Below are positions 44,242 through 51,741 of a stretch of DNA of 64,000 nt, in pieces; position 1 is the first letter of the stretch, and every line of letters starts with the position of its first letter. The DNA lies in NCBI GenBank assembly GCA_937136455.1, contig CAKZOO010000067.1, positions 1 through 64,000 on the forward strand, in the 5' to 3' direction. The notes beneath the pieces are model-generated. The model had not been told where the DNA came from, did not search any database, and worked only from the letters and a program-made list of their open reading frames with translations. Origin of the DNA: an uncultured Flavobacteriaceae bacterium (GTDB lineage Bacteria; Bacteroidota; Bacteroidia; Flavobacteriales; Flavobacteriaceae). The position numbers and the translations under genes were made by a program.

Positions 44242-44844
44242 TTATTCTTGAATGAGTTCAACCTGAGCGTTGGGTTGGAATAAGTAGATTTTCTTAGTTG
44301 TCAGTTCCATGCACTCATAGCGTTTTACTCTTTTAGAGACTTTTTTAAAGACTCTGTTGTTGGGTGTTTTAAAGAGGCTTCCATCGGGAAGCTCATAGAT
44401 AAATACAAAAAAGCTATTCCTTTTATCGTATTGTTTTAATGCAATAGAAAGTACCGCATCGGTATCGGAACTCGCTTTAGGATTTTTAAAGTGCTTTGCT
44501 AATACGGGTAGTAGTTGTCCTGGAAAAACCTCTGGCCTTAAAAAGGGTAGCATCATATGCTGAAAACAATGCTTCCATTCTCTGCCATGAGGCTTAATTC
44601 CCCTTCCATAAGTTTTATAGGCCAGTAAGTGTGCAAGTTCATGGATCAGCGTAATTAAAAAGCTGTAGGGATTTAGAGAAGCATTAATAGTTATCAAATG
44701 CCTACCACTAAGATCTTTTCGGTAATCTCCGTGTCTTGTCCTGCGTTCTCTGACGATTTTTAGATGAACTTCCTGTTGTTTGATCAATTCAAATACGGGT
44801 TGAACGGCTGTTTTTGGGAGGTATTTCTCGAGTAGTTGTTCCAC
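44242..44844 (-). CDS. SprT-like zinc metalloprotease domain protein
   Basis: A 200-residue protein with the zinc motif HELAH (LITLIHELAHLLAYKTYG) in an SprT-like fold, followed by HGREWKHCFQHMM, which supplies a further conserved His. A C-terminal basic beta region (NNRVFKKVSKRVKRYECMELTTKKIYLF) resembles the zinc-ribbon end of the family but has a single Cys, so the ribbon is degenerate. The related SPRTN proteins degrade DNA-protein crosslinks; the bacterial role is not settled. The start is GTG, preceded by TAAATTTA four bases upstream. Confidence 0.82.
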   Translation of the reverse strand: MEQLLEKYLPKTAVQPVFELIKQQEVHLKIVRERRTRHGDYRKDLSGRHLITINASLNPYSFLITLIHELAHLLAYKTYGRGIKPHGREWKHCFQHMMLPFLRPEVFPGQLLPVLAKHFKNPKASSDTDAVLSIALKQYDKRNSFFVFIYELPDGSLFKTPNNRVFKKVSKRVKRYECMELTTKKIYLFQPNAQVELIQE

Positions 44845-44848
44845 TTGT

Positions 44849-44856
44849 TAAATTTA
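44849..44856 (-). promoter_or_regulatory. putative -7 box of the SprT-like gene, leaderless spacing (TAAATTTA)
   Basis: One mismatch to TAnnTTTG, ending four bases before the GTG start on the minus strand. Confidence 0.4.
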
Positions 44857-44889
44857 TGAAAAAGATGTTTAATGTAATGATAGGGTTTG

Positions 44890-44897
44890 TAATTTTG
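44890..44897 (+). promoter_or_regulatory. putative -7 box of the pirin gene, leaderless spacing (TAATTTTG)
   Basis: Exact TAnnTTTG match ending four bases before the ATG, so the transcript would begin at or within the start codon. Confidence 0.5.
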
Positions 44898-44901
44898 CTT
44901 C

Positions 44902-45774
44902 ATGAAAAAAAGATCAGTAGATATTGTTGTTTCTCCTAGAGTACCTCACTTTGTAGGAGACGGATTTAGAGTTCAGAATTTTATTCCTTCGGCATATGGT
45001 TTAGATATGCAGGCGATGGATCCTTTCATTATGTTAGATTATAACGCTCCCTTTTATTTTGAAGCGACGGATACTCCTAGAGGAGTAGATGTGCACCCGC
45101 ATCGAGGATTTGAAACTGTGACCGTTGCTTTTAAAGGCAAGGTGGCTCATTACGATTCTGCTGGAAATTCTGGAGTCGTAGAAGAGGGTGGAGTGCAGTG
45201 GATGACAGCTGCTTCTGGAGTCCTTCACAAAGAATACCACGAAAAGGAATTTGCTAAAAATGGAGGGATTTTTTCAATGGCTCAGCTTTGGGTCAATCTT
45301 CCAGCGAAACACAAGATGGATCCTCCAAAATATCAAGGTTATACAAAAGAGGATATTCCAGTTGTAAGTCCTTCAAAGGGCGTGGAGGTCAAGGTGATCG
45401 CAGGTAGTTTCGAAGGAGTCACTGGACCTGCTCATACGCATACTCCAATTCACTTATATCGAATTGAAATGGACGAGGCTACTTCTTTGGAACTGTCTTT
45501 TCCTTCAAATTACAACACTGGAATCATCGTTGTTGATGGGATTGTCTCTATTAATGAAGGAGATGCTATTGAGGTTGATCATTACATTCGTATGGCAAAC
45601 GATGGAGAAGCTTTTAGTATAAATTCAAAAACAAAGGTGACATTGCTACTGATGAGTGGCGAACCAATTGGTGAACCCATTGCGGCTCAGGGACCCTTTG
45701 TAATGAATACCAAAGCAGAGATCATGCAGGCGATGCGTGATTTTTACGAGGGTAAATTTGGTCACCTAAATTAA
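44902..45774 (+). CDS. pirin family protein
   Basis: A 290-residue bicupin. The N-terminal cupin holds the metal-binding histidines (RGVDVHPHRGFETVTVAFKG; MTAASGVLHKEYHEKE); the pirin C-terminal domain starts near 170 (EVKVIAGSFEGVTGPAHTHTPIHLYRI). Bacterial pirins bind Fe and some show quercetinase-like or redox-sensing roles; function here is unassigned. It is transcribed away from the SprT-like gene, and its last four bases overlap the 3' end of the SDR gene on the other strand. Confidence 0.92.
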   Translation: MKKRSVDIVVSPRVPHFVGDGFRVQNFIPSAYGLDMQAMDPFIMLDYNAPFYFEATDTPRGVDVHPHRGFETVTVAFKGKVAHYDSAGNSGVVEEGGVQWMTAASGVLHKEYHEKEFAKNGGIFSMAQLWVNLPAKHKMDPPKYQGYTKEDIPVVSPSKGVEVKVIAGSFEGVTGPAHTHTPIHLYRIEMDEATSLELSFPSNYNTGIIVVDGIVSINEGDAIEVDHYIRMANDGEAFSINSKTKVTLLLMSGEPIGEPIAAQGPFVMNTKAEIMQAMRDFYEGKFGHLN

Positions 45775-46454
45775 GGGGTTGAATTAGATACTTCGATAAT
45801 TTTTCCGTTGAACAAACGAGCTCTGTGTAGGGCGAAATCTAAAAGGTATTCTGCCATCATTGCAGGAGTTGTTGGAGGTTCATAACCCGGAAAGGCTTCT
45901 TGAAGCATTTCTGTGTTTACTGCACCAAGAGCCATCACATTGAAATGTGGCCCTTTGTCTTTGTACTCTTCAGCTAGAAGTTCTGTCAGTGTGATGATAG
46001 CTCCTTTACTCGAACTGTAAGCGGCAAGTCCCGGAAACTTCACTGATCCTTGTACGCCTCCAATAGAGCTGATATTTAAAACATTAGCATCGGTATTCAT
46101 ATAGGGGACGACTGCCTTTATCAATGCTGCAGGTCCAAAAACGTTAACTTTGTAAACTTCTAAAAAGTCTTCCTCCTGCGTTTGTTCAAAGGCTTTATTG
46201 ACAAGTGCACCAGCATTGTTGATGAGAGCGTCTACTTTAGAATCCCATTGTGTTTCTACAAAGTTTTTAACCTTTGAAATAGACTCTTGATCCGTAATAT
46301 CAAATTCAAAAGAGTGTAGGTTCTTTAGGTTTAAATTTTGAATAGGGCTTGCATTTCTGGAAAGCGCTAGCACCTGATGATTTAATTCTGCAGCTTGTTT
46401 TGCGAGTTCAAACCCAATTCCTCTACTACATCCTGTGATGATGATTGTCGCCAT
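45771..46454 (-). CDS. short-chain dehydrogenase/reductase
   Basis: A 227-residue SDR with the NAD(P) motif TGCSRGIGFEL, NNAG (DALINNAGALV), Ser in LNISSIGG and the catalytic YxxxK in YSSSKGA. The substrate is unknown. It starts two bases after the mlaF stop and may be carried along by the mlaEF operon. It converges with the pirin gene. Confidence 0.9.
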   Translation of the reverse strand: MATIIITGCSRGIGFELAKQAAELNHQVLALSRNASPIQNLNLKNLHSFEFDITDQESISKVKNFVETQWDSKVDALINNAGALVNKAFEQTQEEDFLEVYKVNVFGPAALIKAVVPYMNTDANVLNISSIGGVQGSVKFPGLAAYSSSKGAIITLTELLAEEYKDKGPHFNVMALGAVNTEMLQEAFPGYEPPTTPAMMAEYLLDFALHRARLFNGKIIEVSNSTP

Positions 46455-46456
46455 AA

Positions 46457-47221
46457 TTATCCTTTTAAGTATACTTCACGAACCTTTTTAAACAAATCAG
46501 AAGAGTAAACAAATGAACTGACCGCTTCATTGTCGGTTTTAAAAATTTCTTTGTTTGAACCTTCCCATGCCTTAAGTCCGTCTTTTAAAAACAGAATTTT
46601 ATCTCCGATTTCCATAACAGAATTCATGTCGTGAGTGTTAATAACGGTAGTAATATTGTATTCTTGGGTAATTTCTTGAATAAGGTTATCGATAATCATA
46701 GCCGATTTAGGGTCCAATCCTGAGTTCGGCTCATCGCAAAACAAATAGTTGGGATTCATTACAATAGCTCTTGCTATGGCCACCCTTTTTTGCATTCCAC
46801 CTGAAATTTCATCTGGAAAGCGTTTAAATGCTTCTTCCTTAAGATTGACTCTTTGTAATACTGCAGCAGCTCGATCTCGCATTTCAGATTCGGATTGATT
46901 TGTAAACATCTTAAGGGGAAAGGCTACGTTTTCTATGACGGTCATCGAATCGAATAGGGCAGAACCTTGAAAAACCATTCCTAATTCCCTTCTGATATCC
47001 ATTTTGCCATCGGCATCTAAATTTTGATAATCTTTTTGATCGAAAAAGATGTGTCCTGAATCTACCTCATACAATCCCAATAAGCACTTCATCAATACGG
47101 TCTTACCTGAACCACTTTGACCGATGATTAAATTGGTCTTTCCTTTCTCGAATTGAGTACTTATCCCTTTGAGAACGTGATTGTCTCCAAATGATTTTTG
47201 TATTTTTTCTACGTTAATCAT
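46457..47221 (-). CDS. mlaF: phospholipid-transport ABC ATPase (MlaF-like)
   Basis: A 254-residue ABC ATPase energising retrograde phospholipid transport between the membranes. Walker A is GQSGSGKTVL at about 38-47, the signature ISGGMQKRVAIARA, and Walker B YLFCDEPNSGLDP. I start at MINVEKIQKSF; a 20-residue longer reading lies wholly within the mlaE gene. The stop of mlaE overlaps this ATG by one base (TGATG). An MCE-domain partner (MlaD) is not in the window. Confidence 0.93.
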   Translation of the reverse strand: MINVEKIQKSFGDNHVLKGISTQFEKGKTNLIIGQSGSGKTVLMKCLLGLYEVDSGHIFFDQKDYQNLDADGKMDIRRELGMVFQGSALFDSMTVIENVAFPLKMFTNQSESEMRDRAAAVLQRVNLKEEAFKRFPDEISGGMQKRVAIARAIVMNPNYLFCDEPNSGLDPKSAMIIDNLIQEITQEYNITTVINTHDMNSVMEIGDKILFLKDGLKAWEGSNKEIFKTDNEAVSSFVYSSDLFKKVREVYLKG

Positions 47222-47958
47222 CAGCCTAGGATTAGTTGAGTTAATATGTAATTCATAATAATGATGACAATTGTGGTCCACACAAAAGCAGTTGTACTCG
47301 CTTTACCAACATCTAAGGCTCCCCCTTTCATATAATATCCGTGATAGGATGGAATTGTCGCCAATAGGAATGCAAATACCATGGTTTTGATAAAGGCATA
47401 AGTCACGTGATAAGGGTCAAAATCCAATCGGATACCCTCTATAAAGTCGGTTGAAGTCGATAGTTCTGCGATATTAATTGCTGAAAAGCCACCTAGAACT
47501 CCCATATACATGGCAATTGCAATAATAAAGGGATACATAAGTAAGGCGATAATTTTTGGATAGACTAAATAGTTGAGAGGGTTTACTCCCATAACTTCAA
47601 GCGCATCGATTTGTTCTGTAACTCTCATCGTACCGATACTAGAAGTGATAAAAGAACCTATTTTACCCGCTAATACAATAGAAGTCAATGTAGGAGCAAA
47701 CTCCAAAATAACCGATTGTCTTGTGGCAAAACCAATAAGAGATTTTGGGATAAGAGGGTTTTCAAGGTTTAATGCCGTCTGAATAGCAACAACTCCTCCA
47801 ATAAAGAAACTGATAAAAATGACAATTCCTAAGGAACCAAATATCAGTTCATCAATCTCTTTGTAAATAAGGGATTTCATAATGCTTTTCTTGGTAGGTT
47901 TTTTAAAAACCTCCTTGATCATTATCATATATCTTCCGATTGCAGCTATGTGTTTCAT
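47221..47958 (-). CDS. mlaE: MlaE-family ABC permease
   Basis: A 245-residue inner-membrane permease of the MlaE/DUF140 family with about five hydrophobic segments. Family-typical stretches are GGVVAIQTALNL, LAGKIGSFITSSIGTMRVTEQIDALEVMGVNPLNYLVYPK and the C-terminal TTAFVWTTIVIIIMNYILTQLI. It pairs with the ATPase gene that overlaps its stop. With an MCE protein it would move phospholipids across the periplasm to keep outer-membrane asymmetry. Confidence 0.93.
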   Translation of the reverse strand: MKHIAAIGRYMIMIKEVFKKPTKKSIMKSLIYKEIDELIFGSLGIVIFISFFIGGVVAIQTALNLENPLIPKSLIGFATRQSVILEFAPTLTSIVLAGKIGSFITSSIGTMRVTEQIDALEVMGVNPLNYLVYPKIIALLMYPFIIAIAMYMGVLGGFSAINIAELSTSTDFIEGIRLDFDPYHVTYAFIKTMVFAFLLATIPSYHGYYMKGGALDVGKASTTAFVWTTIVIIIMNYILTQLILG

Positions 47959-48045
47959 TGATTGAGTATCGATGCTATAAAGGTAAAAATACTAATCTTA
48001 ACACAGAATTGATATCTAATTTCTTTTTTACTTTTTTAAAAATCT

Positions 48046-48053
48046 TACTTTTG
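48046..48053 (+). promoter_or_regulatory. putative -7 box of pafA (TACTTTTG)
   Basis: Exact TAnnTTTG match 16 nt before the ATG. Confidence 0.5.
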
Positions 48054-48069
48054 AGAAACAAATCCATAT

Positions 48070-49710
48070 ATGATGAATTTAAAAACCCTTACTCAAGTAC
48101 TTTTATCTTTTCTATTAGTACTTACATTTAGCCTTAAAGCACAAACATCAACTTCTGCACCTAAATTAGTAGTTGGAGTTGTTGTCGATCAAATGCGCTA
48201 CGATTATATCACTAGATTTTGGAACGATTACTCCAATGACGGATTTAAAAGATTGATCTCTGAGGGCTTTAATTGTGAAAACAATCACTTCAATTATGCA
48301 CCCACTTATACGGGTCCTGGTCATGCGTCTGTTTACACTGGAACTACCCCTGCGGTTCACGGAATTATTGGAAATGATTGGTATGATAAAGAATCTGAAA
48401 AAATGGTTTACTGTGTAGCGGATGATCAATACAGTTCTGTGGGAACTGTATCCACAGCTGGACAAATGTCTCCTCATCGAATGGTGACTACAACTGTGAC
48501 AGATCAACTTCGCTTACACACTCAAAAGGGATCTAAAGTGATTGGTGTGTCTGTGAAGGATAGAGGAGCTATTCTTCCTGCAGGTCATATGGCCAATGCT
48601 GCCTATTGGTTTGAAGGCAAGAAAGAAGGTAATTGGATCTCCAGTTCTTACTATATGGATGAATTGCCAAATTGGGTAAAGAAATTCAACAAGAAGAAAT
48701 CGGTATCTCAATATAAAAAAGATTGGACCTTACTCAAGCCCATTGAGGATTATCAAGAATCAGTTGTTGATGCCAATAATTTTGAAGGAAAATTCAAAGG
48801 GGAAAGCACAACTAGTTTTCCTCACAAGTTTACAGAGCTATGGGATACCAATGGTCATTATGATGTTATCAAATCTTCTCCGTATGGAAACAGTCTTGTG
48901 ACAGATTTTTCGATTGAAGCCCTTAAAAAAGAAGAATTGGGCAAGGGTGCCTTTACCGATTTTCTAGCGATAAGTTATTCTTCTACAGACTATGTGGGAC
49001 ATATGTTTGGGGTAGATTCTAAAGAGGTTCAGGATGTTTATATGCGTTTGGATTTAGATATAGCTCGTTTGCTTCAAACACTTGATGAGCAAGTAGGAAA
49101 AGGAAACTATTCTTTATTTCTAACAGCAGATCACGGAGCTGTACAGGTTCCTGCTTATTTGCAATCAGTTAAGGTACCAGCAGGACTCGTTAATGGAGCT
49201 GAAATCAAATCTGATATCGAAGCCTATGTATTGGATCGTTATGGTCCAGATTTAATTGAAAATATCTCGAATCATCAAATCTTTTTAAATCGTGAGAAGG
49301 TAGATGAAATGGGCTATGATTTAAAATCTGTACAAGAGGCTATCGCTATGAGACTACTAGAGCAAAAAGATATATACAAGGTTTATACAGCGTATCAAAT
49401 GTGGCAAAATGAATATGTAGATGGCGTAGAGGCGATTGTTCAAAACGGTTACAATCAAAAACGCTCTGGAGATGTGATGTTCGTTTTTAAGCCTGCTCAT
49501 ATCACTTACTCAAATTACGGATCTACTCATGGTTCGCCTATGGATTACGACACCCATGTGCCTTTGATCTTTTTTGGCAAAGGATTTAATACAGGAAAAA
49601 CGACAACAAGAACAGAAATTTACGATATCGCTCCTACTGTTGCAGCAATGTTGAAGATTGCTTTTCCAAATGGAACTACAGGTAGTCCTATTGTAGAGGT
49701 TCTAGATTAG
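48070..49710 (+). CDS. pafA: PafA-type alkaline phosphatase, exported
   Basis: A 546-residue phosphomonoesterase of the alkaline phosphatase superfamily, the same length as the PafA of Elizabethkingia/Flavobacterium. After signal peptide LSFLLVLTFSLKAQ come VVVDQMRYDYI with a metal-binding Asp, the nucleophile Thr in NYAPTYTGPGHAS, Asn in GIIGNDWYDK, the Lys/Arg substrate clamp in SVKDRGAIL, and metal ligands in LFLTADHGAV and HGSPMDYDTHVP. PafA enzymes are calcium-dependent, periplasmic or lipoprotein phosphatases not inhibited by phosphate. No Pho-type regulatory site is visible. Two adjacent ATGs exist; the first is used. Confidence 0.9.
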   Translation: MMNLKTLTQVLLSFLLVLTFSLKAQTSTSAPKLVVGVVVDQMRYDYITRFWNDYSNDGFKRLISEGFNCENNHFNYAPTYTGPGHASVYTGTTPAVHGIIGNDWYDKESEKMVYCVADDQYSSVGTVSTAGQMSPHRMVTTTVTDQLRLHTQKGSKVIGVSVKDRGAILPAGHMANAAYWFEGKKEGNWISSSYYMDELPNWVKKFNKKKSVSQYKKDWTLLKPIEDYQESVVDANNFEGKFKGESTTSFPHKFTELWDTNGHYDVIKSSPYGNSLVTDFSIEALKKEELGKGAFTDFLAISYSSTDYVGHMFGVDSKEVQDVYMRLDLDIARLLQTLDEQVGKGNYSLFLTADHGAVQVPAYLQSVKVPAGLVNGAEIKSDIEAYVLDRYGPDLIENISNHQIFLNREKVDEMGYDLKSVQEAIAMRLLEQKDIYKVYTAYQMWQNEYVDGVEAIVQNGYNQKRSGDVMFVFKPAHITYSNYGSTHGSPMDYDTHVPLIFFGKGFNTGKTTTRTEIYDIAPTVAAMLKIAFPNGTTGSPIVEVLD

Positions 49711-49714
49711 TTTT

Positions 49715-50572
49715 TTAAGGAATCAGTTTTTTAAAGATTCCGCTCCAACGTAATTTTCGAATATAAGCTCCTTCTGTCTCAGTGACAAGGTAAGGGGCTT
49801 TTTCTTTTTTAGCCTTTAAATAACCTTGAATTTGATCGATGATGAGTTTTAACCTGGCTTGTTTGAAAGCGCTTTTAATACTGGCTATTAGGCTAAGTGT
49901 AAATCCATAACGCAATCCGTACATTGCTTTGCCTTGAAGTAATTTAGCCTTTTTGTTATAGGCTTTTCCTAAAGGACGAAGGTGTTTGACTTTTAGTTGG
50001 TCTAGGGTTTTGATTTTATACCCATGATATTGTGCGAGAAGCTCGTCGGCAGTGTCCCATCCCATTGCTACACGAAGCCCTCCCATTGCTCTAAACAGCT
50101 CTTTTCGATAGGTTTTGAAGGCACCTCGAACATGTTCTTTATTCATGGGGTGGTTGAGTTTCCAATTACCACTTTTGTCTTGTTCATAAGCAAAACCACC
50201 TACAATACCTATTTGATCGTCTGATTGAAAACAGTTGATGACTTCTTCAAAATAAGTAGATGGAAGTATGAGATCTGCATCGAGTTTGACAATTAAATCG
50301 ATAGTGTCGAGGTCGATTTCTGCAAGTCCGTAATTAAAAGCTGCAATTACCTTAGAACCAGGCATATGTTCACTAGAAGAACTGTGATGTAAGACTTTTA
50401 GTTCGGGATAGTTGGATTGAAACTCTTTGAGGAGTTTTTCGGTATGATCGGTTGAATTGTCATTGACAACTACTACCTCCTTAGGAAGTATTGTTTGAGA
50501 AAAGACGCTGTTTAAACAATCTATGATAAAATCCTCTTCGTTATGTGCAGCTATGACGAGAGAATAGTTCAT
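49715..50572 (-). CDS. family 2 glycosyltransferase
   Basis: A 285-residue GT-A fold transferase without membrane helices. YSLVIAAHNEEDFIIDCLNSV is the N-terminal nucleotide-binding strand, VVNDNSTDHTEKLL and LIVKLDADLILP (DXD-like metal site) follow, and a cationic C-terminal tail. Sugar donor and acceptor are unknown. It lies six bases downstream of the KAS-III-like gene, so the two may take part in one lipid- or polysaccharide-modifying pathway; that link is inference. Confidence 0.88.
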   Translation of the reverse strand: MNYSLVIAAHNEEDFIIDCLNSVFSQTILPKEVVVVNDNSTDHTEKLLKEFQSNYPELKVLHHSSSSEHMPGSKVIAAFNYGLAEIDLDTIDLIVKLDADLILPSTYFEEVINCFQSDDQIGIVGGFAYEQDKSGNWKLNHPMNKEHVRGAFKTYRKELFRAMGGLRVAMGWDTADELLAQYHGYKIKTLDQLKVKHLRPLGKAYNKKAKLLQGKAMYGLRYGFTLSLIASIKSAFKQARLKLIIDQIQGYLKAKKEKAPYLVTETEGAYIRKLRWSGIFKKLIP

Positions 50573-50578
50573 TTTAAA

Positions 50579-51637
50579 CTAGTATCTGTATACGATCGCA
50601 TTGATATTCATACCAGCTCCTACACTTGCAAAAACACAAACATCACCTTTTTTTATTTGATGACCTTCTAGCTGATTTTTACAAACCAAGTCGAATAGTG
50701 TAGGTACAGTAGCTACTGAGCTATTTCCAAAAGTTTGAATATTCATAGGCATGATACCTTCTGGAACTTTCATCTTGTAAAGACGGTAAAGTCTTTTGAT
50801 AATCGCATCATCCATTTTTTCATTCGCCTGATGAATAAATATTTTTTTGATATCCAAGATATCAACGCCACTTTGATCAATTGCTGCTTTGATAGCTGCA
50901 GGTACATGAGTCACTGCAAATTCGTATATCTTACGTCCATACATTTTGATGTAACGCTGATCTTCGGTAGCTTCATCGTTATAAGACTCTCCAAAAAATA
51001 AGTATTTTGCTTCGTCAAAAGCAAAGGTTTGAGATCCTGTAGAAAGGTATTCGCCTCCGTCTTCAGTTACTTCCACTATAGTAGCTCCAGCACCATCGGC
51101 ATAGATCATAGAATCTCTGTCGTGTGGATCGACAACTCTTGAAAGGGTTTCTCCACCAATCACCAAACATTTCTTAGCCATTCCTGCTTTAATGAATGCA
51201 TAGGCTTGAATCATACCCTCAACCCATCCTGGACATCCGTATAGGACATCATAGGCCACACAATTTGGGTTTTTAATTCCCAAACCGTGTTTTACACGAG
51301 TCGCTAAACTCGGTAGGGTATCGGATTGGTTTTGTCCGTATTTAATATCACCAAAGTTATGAGCAAAGATGATGTAGTCTAATTCTTCTTGGTCAATTCC
51401 TGCATCAGCGATTGCTTTTTTGGAAGCATCGATACCTAAATCAGAGGTATTGAGATTGTGGTCTGCATATTTGCGTTCTTCGATCCCTGTAATTGCCTTG
51501 AATTTTTCAATAATAATGTCATTGTCAGCATCAAATGCTGATCCATCCATATCTAAAAATTCGTGATTTAAAAAGGTGTCGTTTTTTACGATTTGAGAAG
51601 GGTAATGAGACCCTGTTCCAGTAATGCTAATTTTCAT
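50579..51637 (-). CDS. 3-oxoacyl-ACP synthase III family protein
   Basis: A 352-residue thiolase-fold enzyme. The catalytic triad is readable: Cys in LYGCPGWVEGMIQA, His in IFIHQANEKMDDAI, Asn in FGNSSVATVP. KAS III enzymes start fatty-acid chains from acyl-CoA and malonyl-ACP, but FabH paralogues in Bacteroidota also serve flexirubin, secondary-lipid or olefin-type pathways, so I leave the symbol open. I start at MKISITGTGSHYPSQ; the 27 residues of the longer reading are hydrophobic and atypical. Confidence 0.88.
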   Translation of the reverse strand: MKISITGTGSHYPSQIVKNDTFLNHEFLDMDGSAFDADNDIIIEKFKAITGIEERKYADHNLNTSDLGIDASKKAIADAGIDQEELDYIIFAHNFGDIKYGQNQSDTLPSLATRVKHGLGIKNPNCVAYDVLYGCPGWVEGMIQAYAFIKAGMAKKCLVIGGETLSRVVDPHDRDSMIYADGAGATIVEVTEDGGEYLSTGSQTFAFDEAKYLFFGESYNDEATEDQRYIKMYGRKIYEFAVTHVPAAIKAAIDQSGVDILDIKKIFIHQANEKMDDAIIKRLYRLYKMKVPEGIMPMNIQTFGNSSVATVPTLFDLVCKNQLEGHQIKKGDVCVFASVGAGMNINAIVYRY

Positions 51638-51656
51638 AATTGACGTTATCTTAACA

Positions 51657-51664
51657 CAAAGGTA
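51657..51664 (-). promoter_or_regulatory. putative -7 box of the KAS-III gene (TACCTTTG on the minus strand)
   Basis: Exact TAnnTTTG match 19 nt before the ATG. Confidence 0.5.
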
Positions 51665-51686
51665 AATTAATTTGAATAAAACCGAT

Positions 51687-51730
51687 AAAAAGGCTTGTAG
51701 AGAATAAAAAAATCTCAAACAAGCCCTTTA
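51687..51730 (-). terminator. intrinsic terminator after gcvP
   Basis: On the minus strand, GGCTTGT and ACAAGCC form the stem (plus GAGA/TCTC inside), followed by TTTTT. It lies within 50 bases after the gcvP stop and before the KAS-III promoter. Confidence 0.8.
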
Positions 51731-51741
51731 TAGTCAATGTT

